Shown: piece after piece, positions 1 to 13,994 of the stretch
How the letters are laid out: every line of letters starts with the position of its first letter
Numbering within the stretch: position 1 is the stretch's first letter
Source of the DNA: Oreocharis arfaki
Taxonomy: Eukaryota; Chordata; Aves; Passeriformes; Paramythiidae
DNA: 64,000 bases
Direction of reading: 5' to 3'
NCBI GenBank assembly: GCA_013398015.1
Contig: VZRR01010904.1
Location: 1,015,388 to 1,079,387 of the forward strand
Translations under genes and position numbers: made by a program
The notes under the pieces: model-generated
Database searches by the model: none
The model's input: only the letters and a program-made list of their open reading frames with translations
Told to the model about the DNA's origin: nothing

Positions 1-3000
1 AGAAAAACTCTGTGTTTTGTGGGGTTTATTTTAAGTGAAAGGTCATGGCTAAGAAGGGATATGTGCAGCTTCACTAAAGCTAGCTAACTTGAACAGAATA
101 AATTGTGAAATCACAGCAATTAGAAGTTACATGGATAATCCATTCAAATAATTTCAATTACTCAATGGCTTGTGGGACAATAAAGTTTGCTGTACTTTGA
201 TTATGAATGACAGCTATTTGCTGCAGTGCCATATTATTGATTGGCATTGAGGCTTAGCTTCATCCTGTCAGACTTCAGCTTTTGATTGACAGAAAGACAT
301 TACTTGCTAGGGAATTCATCTCAGTTGTCATGTGAATTACTTTCCAACAACCCTTATATCTCTGTGTTGACGCACAAGTAACCTGAGCTCTGTTGTTCAG
401 AAGCTCCCAGATTTGAGAAGTGGATAATGGTTCTTTTTTTATTTCTTTTGTGTTTTGTTCTCATATGAAAGTAGATTTTGATACCATTACATGATTCCAT
501 GAGGTAAAACCCCATCATTTTGAATACTATGATGCTAAGATTTGGCAATATTGGTGGGGGCCCCAAAACTATGAACTCTGCAATGACAGAGCTTTTGATT
601 CCACAGGTTTGAACTCACAGTCTTTATGTTGTGAATGAATTAATGCTACTGCGACTAGAAGAATTAAAATATCTCCAAATAGGACTCACATCTAGCAAAA
701 AAATGATGAGAATCTAGAAAGAATATCCAAGTGAAAATTCTTCTCAGCAAAGTACAGTTTAATACATCCTGTAACTTTTCCTGATGCCTTGAAGTGGCTA
801 CCTGAAAACAGAGGCTACACAAGATTAACAGAATAAAAGCAGGTATTTATTTGAAGGGCCTTCAAAGGTACACCTTGGGCAGCAAAAGCCTCCGAGGTGG
901 TCTACCCAGGATGGACCCCTGGTCATGGGTTTTTCACACTTTTGTAAGTTTGGCTCATTTGCATACCAGGTTTAATTCTCCAATTACGATTTCAGGTAGT
1001 GATGTAATTACCCCAAGTTTGCTCCCCCTGTCAGAGGCTTTAGTTTACATATTTTGGGGCCTGGGACAACAAGGTGTCCTTGAGTTCAGGTCCAGAGAGA
1101 GTTTGTTATGTCCAATCAGCATGAGAGGACAGTTACTAACAGGCTTTAGTTTCAAAGTTACACAATAAGCAGTGCAGAATTTGAAAAATATAAAAACTAA
1201 AACCTAAGGCATCACTCCGGGACCCAGGAAGCTGTATCAGATTGCAGTTCACAGCCAAAGTCCATTCCTGGGGTTCTGGAAATCGGCAGCTGGTATACAC
1301 TTTATTTTTCAAATGTTGCTTTGACAGGATAAAACCACTTTTTATACAAAACTACAGGTTAAATCTGGGCTCTGACCTTGAAAGAGGAATCTTCAGCACA
1401 AGTTCTTGTTTTCAAGTCATGTCTGGTTTTGCAATTTATTCATTCACTTCCTAATACAAAATGTCCTGATATCAAAACCCAAAAAGTCATTCTTGCAGGG
1501 AAGGTCTAAATTATTCATGTCAGCCAGATGCAAATTTGGATTCCTTCAGGTTGGATACAGATGGAGAAGTAGCCTAGGGGAGTGTCCTCACCACCCAGTT
1601 CCCCTTATAAAACTCCATTGCACTACCTTTCCCCCAACAATAGGTTAAAATAAACACTCCCGTCGATATTTTTTTTAAGTCAGTTCTGTTAGCACATCAG
1701 TAATTTTCTGGGAATTCTTACTGGTGTTATGGCTACTTTACTGAAGAAAATACAGTACAGCTTTTTAGCCAGTTGAGATGGTGTCTGAGGCAAGACTTTA
1801 GGCACCACTCTTAGAAATATTCAATTTCACCTGAGCCCCAGGGAACAGGGCCATTTCAGAAGTCTCCTTCTGATTAACTCTTTCCTTCGAGGAACTGATG
1901 TCTGCACCAGTTGCACACTATTGAGTATGGTAATTGTCAGGTGCCAAATTTTCATTAATGAATACCCCCCCACACACCGCTGAAACTATTAGTGTGGTTT
2001 TCATAACTACATAGTAGTGGTGATGCCAGTTTTTCCAGGAATAGACAAATAATTGTGTTGACATAATCTGTATTTTTATTTTTTTACTTGGTAAAATAAA
2101 TGCCTACCACTTCATATATTGTTCACTGTCAGAAACACTACTGCAATGCCAAAGAAATGAGAGAGCAAAGAGGCTGGTTTGATTCAGGGAAGGGATATGA
2201 ATTGGAGGAACCTTGTTTAAGTATCATAATGGATATTGTTAGGGAAAACATACAAATAGTGTTTAGAGGCAGCCAACCAGCTCTAGTATGGAGGACCACA
2301 GAATGACAAACAGCTTTTGTTTATAGCACAAAAAATGTGAGTATTGGCTAAGAAGTAGTGTTTATGGTAATTGAGCCTTACGAGGAAGTAAAACTTCGTG
2401 GGGAACACAGGGGGTAGCATTTTCAGTGAAGTAGGCAACGAGGAGAGCTGTGTAGGCATTTCCTGATTAGCATCTGCTGTTTCAACAGCCAAGGAACATG
2501 ACTCGCATGTAAATGCTTGTGCTAGGCTTTAACAGGCATTCCCTCTAGCATGCCACCCTGCCTTCTGGTTTTATTTTGAGTCTCCTTGAGCCCTACTGTG
2601 ACTTGAAATCAGTGGAGGAGAAAGGAGAGTAACACAAACAACAGATGTCTTAAAGTTTTGAACAGAGAGAGAAAAAGCCCCATGGCAAAGGAGAAGGTGC
2701 AGTTAAGGTGTTTTCCTGTCATTAGTATTCAGTGCGTCTAGTACAGACTCTGTTTGCATTTTTGCATGTATATATATACATATCTATATATGTGCAGTTG
2801 TACACATAGGGGGTAAAGAAGTGGCAGTGCAAAAAGATGCCCATTGCACAATTCAGAATATTTTTTTCTATCCTGTGAGAGTGTGACCTATAGACACTGT
2901 ATGCTGACACAGCCAAAGCAACCCATTTTACGGCAGGCTCACAAATTATTTCCCAGCTGCTCCCATCCCGTAACTGCTTTTAGTCTCTTGCTGCATAAAA

Positions 3001-3767
3001 TACATTAATTATTTTTAGTCTGAAGTTCAAAGATGCTCCATAATTGAGAATGCTGATAGTGTCCCTGGTGTTCATCAAGACAGCTTTGCTTACAGGTGGT
3101 AACTTAAGCCATGGCAAGACAAATACCATGTACCCCACCACATTAGGGGAACTAGGTTGTGCACCAAGTGACATTCAGTGCGCATTCAGAAAAGTCTTTA
3201 ATCTGTGCTTTTTGGTATGGGGAGCTGTGCCTTTAAGGACTTTGATTTCCAGAAAGTAAATCTGTGGCAGAAACAGCTGTGAAATTCTTACAATATATAG
3301 GCAGCTGGGGATGGCATAGAGACCCTGAAAATACATTGCCTGCTGGGTGCTAACTCAGTACTGCATGGGGCCAGGAACAAAAAGAAATGGAAAAAAATAC
3401 TGTGCATGGAGAAGTGAAAAAATATGATGCTTCCAGATTTTTTCACTTCTTGGGAAAGATAGCTAAAATAAATTTTATAAAAAGAGTATTCAGGGCTGAG
3501 AACTTTGAACTCTGAAATCTTAGCAAGCTACCTCCCCCTTTCCCATATCTACCTCCTCCTTTTATGTCTTATTTCTTCTACAGGCTTCAGCAGATGGGTC
3601 CACAGATGGAAAATGACATTCACACAGAATCCTATTTTCTTGTGATATTTTAAATGTATATTTATTTGCTTATTAACTTGCTGGGTTTTTTCAAAGAATT
3701 TTGGTAATCTCTATCTCTATGTGTGTTCACACTGTTTATTTTGTTAGTTACTTGTGTTAAAATTATT

Positions 3768-3799
<32 letters not shown>

Positions 3800-4467
3800 T
3801 ATATATAATTTGGCTCCTGGACTACAGAAGTTTATGCTTAGATTAACCTATATAGAGTTTAGGACGACTGCTGTTACTGAATGTGACTTCTGAAAAAAAA
3901 TTCCAGTTTTGGAATGAATGCTGAGAATGCCAGTAGGAATTACTTTTCTTTGTCCAGAAATTTATACATCAGAATGGTATTTTCCTGTGGTGATATTTTC
4001 CTGGACTACAGGAAATGCTGTGTATTTCAATATGTTGGTAGCAGCACTTTAAGCATCAGATATTTGTTGTTGTTAACTGGAGGGAGTCTGCTGCATTCAG
4101 TTAGGACAGAACAACTGTTATCTCATTAATACTATTTTAGCATAGGCTTTTTTAATCTTTATAAGGATATCCTATCAGAAAAATAAGCATAATAACAATA
4201 ATTATGCCCGTATTTTAAATAGTGCTTTTATGCCTGTGTGGCTCTCTTTCTACTTTAAAAATATACCATCTCTGTTGCACAGATGGGTAAACTAAGGCAT
4301 GCATGAGAAGTGAAATAAGTTCACTGGAGGTCTTCCTGAGAAAGACCTGGTTTTAAAGCAGAACCTTATCATAAGTCATAAAACTTATCACGAGGTATTT
4401 GTGATTAAAAAAACCCCAAATCCTGCACTTTGGAGACGCCATTTAACATTTATTTTTCTTCCCACAG
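1..4467 (+). other. FGF14: FGF14 intron 3 (3' part)
   Basis: This stretch precedes the exon 4 acceptor and is read as the downstream part of the intron before exon 4. I looked for the preceding FGF14 exon, whose end should encode a TGLYIAMNGEG-like segment, and did not find it, so the intron starts left of the window. The sequence is AT-rich and unique-looking. The only clear landmark is a TA dinucleotide tract at 3769-3807; short TA/CA runs occur near 2767-2790. Open frames here are short and unsupported. The polypyrimidine tract and CAG acceptor at 4451-4467 mark its end. Confidence 0.8.
3769..3807. repeat. (TA)n microsatellite
   Basis: About 39 bp of alternating T and A with one ACAC interruption near 3791-3794, in FGF14 intron 3. 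Confidence 0.95.
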
Positions 4468-4666
4468 GAACTTTTTACACCAGAGTGCAAATTCAAGGAG
4501 TCTGTTTTTGAAAATTATTATGTAATCTACTCATCCATGCTCTACAGACAACAGGAGTCCGGGAGGGCCTGGTTCTTGGGGCTGAACAAAGAAGGGCAGG
4601 TCATGAAAGGAAACAGAGTGAAGAAAACAAAACCAGCAGCTCATTTTCTACCCAAGCCATTGGAAG
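4468..4666 (+). CDS. FGF14: FGF14 exon 4 (FGF homologous factor 4, part of the beta-trefoil core)
   Basis: FGF14 is a non-secreted FGF homologous factor. It binds the cytoplasmic C-terminal tail of voltage-gated sodium channels and tunes neuronal excitability; human mutations cause spinocerebellar ataxia 27. This exon is 199 nt and encodes 66 residues plus one base, beginning ELFTPECKFKESVF, continuing through ENYYVIYSSMLYRQQESGRA and ending HFLPKPLE. From memory of the human protein this is residues about 137-202 of the 247-residue 1A isoform, the C-terminal half of the beta-trefoil, with only a V-for-A change (KEGQVMKG). The acceptor is TTCTTCCCACAG and the donor is G|GTGAGG. The exon opens in phase 0 and ends in phase 1, which fits exon 5 exactly. 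There is no in-frame stop. Paralogues FGF11, FGF12 and FGF13 are close relatives, but the C-terminal exon settles FGF14. Confidence 0.97.
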
Positions 4667-7219
4667 GTGAGGCTCAGTCCATCCCTGGCAGACCCTCCTA
4701 CAGATCTCACAAGAAGAGGGAATGATTTCCAAAATGCCCTTCCTGAACGTGCATGCCCCACACGGGGGCCAATCCCAATGCCATTCCCAAAGTTTCATGG
4801 AGCAGTTTTGTGCTTCTGTGTAGTGATGCTACAAAGGGCATATGTATAAACATTTTTCCAGGGACTAAGTGGTCATTCTACAAGAAAAGAAATCTTTTTT
4901 GGAAGAGCATTGTGCTGCTTTTAAAATATTCTGTTGTTAGGGACAAAAACTATTGTGAGTCTTGCAGTGAGAAAACAGTCCTTTCATTAGGCAGAATGAA
5001 ATAGTGGATATTGTAGGATGATTTGGAGTTATAAAGGGGGGATGGATGAAATGTCAGCATTTCAAAGTTAAGGCTTTCCAATACAAAACACAAAGATCTC
5101 TCTATAAAATAAATCATGATGTATTACTTTGCCAATTGGTGTAATGTACACAACTCGTCTGAGTTGGCCTTTAAACCAAGATAGGAACAAATAACAGTCA
5201 CAGTAACCTTACACACCAAAATGATGTCACATTCTCTGAAAAATCCTTTTATATCTTGGAACTTTTGTGTTATCCTATGTATTCTGCAGGCCTTTATAAA
5301 CCCATGCTGCCTTTTGCTTTTTGTCCTGATGTCACTAGTCATTGTTCTAATGGCTACACATAGCCTCAGTCATTCTGAAAATTATCTCATTACTTGCCAT
5401 CTTATAACACATACCTGAGTTATGCTTTGGTTAGCAGTCCAATTTCTTTTGATACTTAACCTAAAATTTTTGATTGAAGGATCAGTTTGTTAAGTACTTT
5501 AGTTTCATCATAAGGAAAAAACAAGAATAATCTTAAGTTTATTTGAAGTCAGGTTGATGCCTTTGTGCTTACCTTGTCCTGTGAAAGCTTACAGTTTTTT
5601 CATAAGCTCTCAATAATATTAATACTTTATATATCAATCCCTCTATATTAAACTAATAATTATTGGGAGGGAAAGACTGCATTTTGAAAAGCAAGGCAAA
5701 TTTGTATGCATCAGGAAAAAATTAACTTTTTTTCAATAATATTTGGATGATCAGGCTCCATCAGAATAGCTTAGACAATGCTTAAAAATATGTTGATTTA
5801 CATTGCCCATGAAAATCATCAAATATGACAGCTCTGCTATATAATTCTTTACTTTATAGTTCCATTTTGTGTTGTTCAATGTAATAATTTTGTAGGTCAC
5901 AGTGTTATTTCACCAAGCTCTTTTAATTAATCAGCAAAGTGCTCTAAACACATTTATGGGCCGCTCTAAAGATATAGATCATAACCAGCCTTATGTACTC
6001 TAGAGAAGACATTTAATTTCAGTCTTCCAGGAGCCATAAAAGGATTTAGATTATGTCACTGGAAATGTTAGAACAAGTATTTGATTAGTTAATGATGCTG
6101 TGGGGCCCTTTACATTTATTATGAAACGTCACACTATTGAAGATCAAGGTCAGTACTCTGATGCTCCAGCCTCCCACTCTAATTAGCCAAGGGACGAAGG
6201 AATTGTGCTCTCTATGGCAGCACACACCCAGTCTGGAAATCAGAGTGATGATTAATTCCTTTGACTGCTGTGACACCTCTTTTAACATTGCTCTGATATA
6301 AATAAATGCTATTGAAGTTAGGTATAAGTGGAAATATTACCTGATTCAGTGACATGGAAAATGAAATTGAATTATCCAAGAGCATTAATCATTAAGGCAT
6401 CTTAATGCTGGAACTGTGTAATTGAATACATGTATTTCACTCAAAGGATTTGAAGTGGTTAGATAGGGACTGAACCTCAGGGACAAACTTCCAATTCCTC
6501 TAAGAATTCAGTTAATAGCTTAATTTGGAGTTTTCTGGACTTCTACATTCAGTGGAGATCGGTGGCTACTGCATATGTTATTGGAAATGAGGAAGGAAAA
6601 CCCCCAAATCTCTTTTCCCCCAAATCTCTTTTGGACTCTCCACATCTCCTGGACATTTCTTCAGGACACACCTGAAGAAGAGACCATGGTCAAATTCCTC
6701 AAATTTGGGAGACTGATGTATGCGTAACTTTATAGAACTGGACCCTAGCCTGGTCTTGCAGTGTATGACTTAGAAAGAACACTTAAGTCTACACAACTGT
6801 ACTGTATGATCCCATTTTTAAATTACAATCCATCTTATCATATTTTACTTCTAAAATCTTGCATGTTTATTTAATGTTTATTTAAGGGTTGTATATACAT
6901 ACATATGTGTAAATACATGTATATTTTTTGGTGCCTTATGCAAAGAGAGAATACTAGTTTTTCATTTCCAAGAACCTATAGTATCCATTAAACAAGCAAG
7001 AATGCAGTTTCCCACTGCATTTTTAAGTCAGATACAGAAGAAGTGTTAGAATTTTGGAGGGTCGAGCAATTCTATCAGTGGTGCAAAAACAGTGTCTGTC
7101 AAAATAAATAGTTTCCCTGGTATGTAAGAGAAACATGGAGAATTATTCCTATTTGAGATGAACTCCTACATGTGATACATTGTTAAAAATGTCTCTCCTT
7201 TTCTCTTCTTTCTCCTCAG
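4667..7219 (+). other. FGF14: FGF14 intron 4
   Basis: This 2.55-kb intron is bounded by a GTGAGG donor and a pyrimidine-rich CTTTCTCCTCAG acceptor. It has no recognisable transposable element. Blocks around 5930-6440 are AT-rich with several TAATTA or ATTAA-type words and look unique; they are candidates for conserved non-coding sequence, but conservation cannot be judged from one genome. A TATA/CATA-rich run lies near 6888-6925. Confidence 0.9.
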
Positions 7220-7356
7220 TTGCCATGTATCGAGAACCATCTTTGCATGATATTGGAGAAACAGTGCCAAAGGCTGGGGTAACTCCAAGTAAAAGCACAA
7301 GTGCATCTGCAATAATGAATGGCGGCAAACCAGTGAACAAGAGCAAGACGACATAG
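7220..7356 (+). CDS. FGF14: FGF14 exon 5 (C-terminal tail and stop)
   Basis: This is the terminal coding exon of FGF14. The first two bases (TT) complete a GTT valine codon with the last base of exon 4. The exon then reads AMYREPSLHDIGETVPKAGV, followed by a Ser/Thr-rich tail and a terminal PVNKSKTT before TAG at 7354-7356. It supplies 45 residues (about 203-247 of the 1A isoform), the flexible tail after the beta-trefoil that is particular to FGF14. From memory, I and A at the two variable sites (DIGET, PKAGV) differ from human V and P. Length, phase and stop are as expected for an intact gene. Two overlapping open frames on the opposite strand here are shadows. Confidence 0.97.
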
Positions 7357-10300
7357 CCAGATCCTCACAGGTGTTGTGACTTTACTGAGTCCTGAGTACA
7401 GTTGAGCGATTTATCCTTGCCAGACTTCCCCTCGGCTGTGTCTGTGGATCAGCTTGAGGCAAGTCACCAACTTGCCCGTTGCTGTTTCTGAACTGAGTTG
7501 TTGCAAGTGGATAAATCTCAACATGTAGCTCCACCCACAACAAGAAGACACCTGGATGAACCAGCTAAACTCAGACCATGGAATGCCCTACCAGATATTG
7601 GAATGCCTTTTTAATATCTTTTCTGTGACTGTGACACTTCATGTGAATGACATACTTCACAAGTACACTTGATACCTTGCCTGCTGACAATTGCCCATAA
7701 TCCCTTTTTGAGTCCAGTTTCAGCAAAATTCATGTGTTTAAGTTCTATTTTGTAGCACACAAATAATCAAGTAATTTCTAGTTAGATGCTGTAAACCTGT
7801 GCTATTATGGATTTCTCTTCCCTTTTTTATAAGGCTGCTCGCTCCACTGTTTGTGACCTTTTGCAGGGATTGTGTTTCTCTATAACTTAAGTGTTGCCGG
7901 TGGCTTAGTTTTGAAAGCAATCAGGGAATCAGGAAGCCTTCAAAAATCTATTACTACAAATTATATCTATAAAGAATAGGATCATTGTTTCTGGCTTAAA
8001 ATATTGATTAAATGTGAATACTCTTTATTAACAGATACTGTGCTTCTGAGGTTGGCACTGAAGTGGAGGGAAGAGTGTCAAACACAACCAACGGGGAGTT
8101 TTCTGAAATGTGTGTGTTTGGCATCCCCCTATAGTTTCTTTTTGTGTGTGTGTTTTATACATATCACAGGCTTACTGGTAATGGTAACATTTGCCTTGCC
8201 CAGCGAGCAAGACCCACTCATTTTTGGAAAAGTGGGTCCAAAGAATTTTGTAGGCCTTGTAGGCCTGAATTAAGGCTCATTTTTCATCTACTAAATCTTC
8301 ATTGTTTGAAAAACAACCACCACCAATTAAAAAAAAAGTAAGACTAATCAGAATTGCGCTACCTAAATCCATTTCAAATATAATCCTTTCCTGTTTTTAA
8401 GGAACTGAACTTAATGCCATTGTTATTTTTGGCTGAATCCCACACCTACTTAGCAAAGCATGGGCAAGGATGTTGTGTTCTTTTTTGCAGCACCAATGCA
8501 AAGGGTAGTTACAAATTATAGTTTAATACTTCTGGTGTTTTAAAAAAGAGGTTTTAAAACTGGACATATTACAAAACTTTATTTTTATTTTTAGCTAAGC
8601 ATGCAAAGTCCGGTCCTATGTATTTCACCGATATCCCAGTATGTACCTCCACTCAGCTTCCTAGGATAACATGCCCACCAAATTGCTAGATTGAAGGTGC
8701 CTTGCCTTGATCTCTATATACTGTACTTTCTCCTACATGAACCTAGAAGAAATCAAAAACATCATAAAATTGAAGCCTTGGGTCATATTACCAGAAACAT
8801 CAACCCTTTGAGTTTGTCACTTGTGAACAATTAAGCCAATGTTGTGGGGGATGAAGGACAGGAGGGCAGGGGGGAGATTTAGAGAACACCACAGAGATGC
8901 CACTGAAGTTTCTGCACGCTTAGTCACAGGCCTTCAGAAGATTAAAGATACGGGCACTCTCTGTATGCTTAAGAAGGAATTTGTTTCTTAGAAATGGCAG
9001 CAAAGATCAAACCGTATCTCAGTCTGGAAAACTGTGTGGCAACACTCTCTTGGCCTCTTGCTGTTAACTTGATATTTAAAGACAAAAAGAGGAAACCATC
9101 TGTTCCTTTTTTAGCACTGTATTTCTGGCAATTTGTTTTATCACATCTTTGTGCTGAATTCCCTAAGAGAGACTGCTGATTATTTCAAACTCCCTGTCTG
9201 CTCAGCTGAACAGCTGATTCAGTCTGAATGAACTCTTCATAATAGTTTTCAAATGTGTTCTGTTTTTATAAGCAACATTTAGTGCACTCTTCAAGGAGGC
9301 TACTGTAAAGCTGCTAAATTCTAGATAAACTTTTTTTCTGTAGGTCAGACTTCTTTTTGTATATGTGATATGAGAACAGCAAGATAATGCTTGATGTTGG
9401 GTCTTTCTAGGGAGGGAATGAGTTAAGCATGAAGCCCTCTATCCATGTAGAGAAAAAAAAAATACAAACCTAATCTAAAACTGTGATAAAAATGCAAAGA
9501 AACTTTGACTTAAGACTGTGCCCTTGCCTGCAAGCACTAAATCTGTGTGCGTGGGGAAAACAACACTTTATTAAAAACTTTGGCGTGCCCTTCTCGTCCC
9601 ATATGGTCCAGTGGGATTTGTGCACCATCCCTGAGAAAACAAAATCAAACCAAAGCAACTCAGATGGTGAGCTGGGGGCCTGCTCTGCACTGCAGGCCCC
9701 ATGAGAGGCAGCAGCCTTGGCGCTGTACTGTCGGCCGGGTCCGCTGTGGCCCCAGGCCTTCCTACAATTGTAAGAGGAGAACTTGACAATATTTCAAGTA
9801 AGATTAAACAGCTGAAGGCTACATTCTCTCTCACCTGCTTCATGAGGAGGGAATACATGAGTTCATGTCCCATTCAGCTGTCTTTTTACTCATCCAGTGT
9901 AAAAGCCTGAGGAGAGACAGGGCTGGAGACCTGGCTGAGCCATGCAAGGAGGATCTGGTTCATCGCCTGATCCTATATAAGCATTGTTTTCAACATTAAC
10001 TTTTTGGTCCTGAGTAACTATGATCTGTGAACCAGTTTGGGAGGCTATAATTAAGACCAGATTTAATTTCTTTAAGCAGTTAGTAAATACTGGAAATACA
10101 GTTTGGGGTTTTTTTTTAATTATTATTTTCTGGTTTTGTTTCTGTGGGCTAAATTCATGTGAGTGTTTAATCCAATGAATCAACGTCCTAAATTTTTTTT
10201 TCTACAATCTGTTTAAACACAACAAAGGTATCTTTGTGCTTTGTTTCCTTCCTTTAATCTTGTCTTGTCTCATCTGTTGCATGAGAAGAGTATGGCAAGA

Positions 10301-11684
10301 TTGAACTAACTGCATGTTGTAGGTTGTGTCCGTCAAAGAACTGTTGGTCAGTGTTACAAATTTACATACATATATGCAAAGAGTTTGTCTGCATTGTACT
10401 GTTTGTGTTTATTCTTATTTGTTGTATACACAGATTCAACATGATGAATAAAACATTTATATGGCGGCATACTGGAAACCAACAAAAAAGTTTATGTAAG
10501 AAGTAGACTGTGCAAAGCACCATTGCACTGGCCACAGGATGGTGAAACTTCATGTAAATAGGTTGGCAAACTCAGTTCTCCCCGTTTACCATGCCAAAGA
10601 AAATTTCAGCTCCTTAATATAATACCTCTCTTGCTGTTCTCCAGGATGAGACTTCACCATTTTCTTCCCTCTAAAATTAATTTTGCTGTTACGTGAAAGC
10701 TGTTTTCAACTGTCTGTTACTACTAAAGTACTGTATAGTAAACCTGATGGAATCAATTTGTATTTACAGATTGGGGTTTTTGTACTTACATGTGCAGCTG
10801 TCTGTGAATCTGCAGCGTTCCAGGTCTTTTGCATGCTTGCTTTGTATTTAGTTCTTCTGGGTTTTCTCTAATCTCTGAGAGACTGTTCACACTGCAATCT
10901 AACCTCATCTTACCATTTTATATGTTAACACTGCACAAAGCCATTCTCTCCTTTTCTCTTTTTAAATCTGTGTTTCAGCTACAGTTCTATTTGGCAAAAT
11001 CAGTCACACCTGCACAGTTTTAGACATCCAGTTTTGAGGAGATATGAACTACTTCAACAAAGCACCATTTTGCTGTACTTCAAAAATTTTATAAATACAC
11101 AAGAATCCTAATGAGATTGCTCACATGATAGAGCCTATAGAAGGGCCTCTAGCTCCTTTTAAGTGCTTTGTAGTTCACATAACAGAGCTTTTGTTTCATG
11201 TTCTGGGGGTTTTAACCATTCTCAATTGATTTTTTAATATACTGTCATTTTCATTAACATTGGTTGTTAATAAACCCCTCCAGCCCCTCCCCTCCACTAG
11301 ATATAAAGTAAAGCAATTCACTTTGACTATGGTATATACCTGGAACAATAATAAGAGCCCTGGCATACATATACATACATATGGGGAAACTTTTTGTCTT
11401 GGATTAAAACTAGTTTAAGCAATGAGGTATGAAAGCAGGCAGTTTGGTCCGTGCAGTAAAAGTGTATCATGATGATCCATCTGTTTATGGGTATAAAGAA
11501 GACATTATTCAGCTACATTCAAATGGGAATGGAAGCAAAATTAGACTAAATAAGAAGGTTCTCTTTCTTTTAAATGGCCCTTTAGATAAATTCATATTTC
11601 ATGCAATGCATTCTAAAATGTTTAATAATGGGGTTTTTTTCTGTGATGACTAATGCAAATGCTATGTCTTATTTTTAAAGATGT

Positions 11685-11690
11685 AATAAA
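11685..11690 (+). promoter_or_regulatory. FGF14: Candidate proximal polyadenylation signal of FGF14
   Basis: AATAAA is followed at once by a T-rich stretch (ATTTTTGTTC), a plausible downstream U-rich element. It could give a shorter 4.3-kb 3' UTR. Several other AATAAA words occur nearby, so use of this particular one is uncertain. Confidence 0.3.
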
Positions 11691-13994
11691 ATTTTTGTTC
11701 AATTACTTAGTCACAGAAATATTCAACTTAGCTTTCTTCATCCCAGTATCCTTTAGCTGTATCCTTTAGCTACAAAGTGAGATGTCACTCTGCAAAGAAG
11801 CAAGGGCAATGCATCAGAAAAGTGAGAGCAAGTACACCATTAAATGCATCTATGTGTTTCTAAGAAGGAGTATATAGCTAGGGGGAAAAAAAAGGGATCA
11901 CAAGCAGGTTAATAATTTTTAGAAGCAAATCAATCCACAGGTTTTTTTATAGGTGATATTACAGATATGTTATATGCATTAGGCATAATCCTGCAAGTCT
12001 ATTATAGAAGCATTGGCACACTTCTGGATTGTGTTCTTTCTCACATAAGAAGAAAACAAGGCTATAGTACCTTTTTGTTTATAAGGTTTATCAATCTAAT
12101 CAATAAAAAGTCCCCATTTATCCAGTTTGGTTTTGCGTTTTGCTACAGGCCTGGAAGCAGGTTTTTACAGTCACTAGCTGTGAAGAATCAAGCAGTGAGC
12201 TTCACTTCCTTATGCCTCTTATTTACAGATTATGTATCTGGAATTCCCATCATAGGGAATGAGGTGTAAGATAACACTTTATTAATACAGCTATTATATT
12301 CACATATGTGGAATAATAATCTTATTCCTTCTGATTTCATTCTTCTAGAGAGGAAATGAGCCACAAAACAGATATGCTAGGTGTTACATCACCCGTTACC
12401 TCAGCAAGAAGAGCAGGGGAAATGTTCAAGCAACATTATAGGAAATATAAGAAAAATTGGAAAAGAAATAATGCGTACATTACATTTTTAGTAGTCTTGG
12501 TTAATACTTTAAAGTTTATAGTAATAGCACCATTTTGTTTGATAATTGCATTTTAATGAACCACTGAGAGTAGCTGTCTTAGATATTCTGATTTTTTTCC
12601 ATATGTAAGTTAACAAACAACTTGGATAACACTTTTTGAAATGCTGTGGCTACATAATCGATCCAGTAGTCAAAAGGTTGGAGTTGATTGGGTTTTTTTA
12701 ACAAAAATCAAAGTAGAAATAAAAATTACGCTATACTCTTTAAGTATATAAATTTAAAGCAAATGACAAAGTAAAATGCATCAAATCCAACACTGCACCA
12801 CCTAAAAAATTGTTCTTTTATATATGAATGAGTACCTGAAATACCACAGCTGATCTGCAGGATGTATAAATCTGTTATGATGCCATGAAACAAGTCGAAA
12901 GCATCTACTGACACCAGATAAGAATTTTGATTATCTAGTATTTGCTTAACACAGTACTAAGTACAAATGGAAGGAAAGCAAGGAGAACTTTGTGTCCTTC
13001 ATTGTTTACACTCTGATTCAGCAGATGAATGTATGTGCAAAAAACCCAGTGATTATAAGATGATTCAGGTCAGCGGTATTCCTTATTCATAAATATAAAA
13101 AAAGGAACAATTTGTGGTCTCCAGACACTAAGGTTGGCAAAATGCATATATGCTAAAACTTAAGAAAATATTCCTGTTGAGCTCCATGGAGTTTAAGGGT
13201 TTTAAGTATAAAATATAAAATAAAATTTCGAGATGAATTTTACTTTGAAGATTCTTTATACTTTATGAATACAGTTTACAACTCAGCCTGATATTTTGGT
13301 TATCTGATAAGAGGGTAGCTAGCAGCTTTGGGATGTATGTCTAGTTATTTATCTGCATAGCTTGTATATAACAACCGATATATAAGCTGGAGGTTTGGTA
13401 ATTATACTCCCTGAGAACAAGGGCTTCACAAGCTTCATTTTTAGAAAGAAAGAATCCAGGTTAAAGAGGGAAAAAAGTGGCAGTTAAAGAGCAAGCTGTA
13501 TGGGATGGGGAAATAATAAAGCAGTTAAATTAATTTGAAACTTTGCATTCTATTACATGTTCTGTACCATTGTATTTTCCTATTTCAAAGCTGTCCTTTC
13601 TAAAGGAAAACTAATTTCTAGACTAATAATGGAAATACATTGGAAATACATTTTTTTTGTTGATACATAGTTCCATTATTTCTGAGTCATGTACCTCTTC
13701 AAAAAATCAGGACCTTGGCACCTAAACCACAATGTTTAAGTTTGGTATCTAAAAGAAGTATTTTTGAGCCATTTAATCAATTTCTTGCTCAATCACGGTT
13801 TCACAAAATGTAAACACTTTTGAAACTAAAATGTGTATTTCTTTTTTTTGCTCTAAAGAATTCAAGGGCTGCCAAATCTACATGTACAAAAAAATAAGAG
13901 ACTCATATGTAAATAAGTTAGGGAAGTCCCAATAGTTGTGCATCATTCATAACTCAATGTGAATTTCACACTGAGCAGCATTTCACCATTGGAA

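Noticed and set aside
1..4467. Search for FGF14 exon 3
   Set aside because: No sequence resembling the expected preceding exon was found; it is probably outside the window.
7149..7354. Two minus-strand open frames over FGF14 exon 5
   Set aside because: They are antisense shadows of a confidently identified coding exon.
9571..9873. 100-codon minus-strand and overlapping plus-strand frames in the GC-rich patch
   Set aside because: GC-rich composition lowers stop frequency; no motif, and location in the FGF14 3' UTR argues against a gene.
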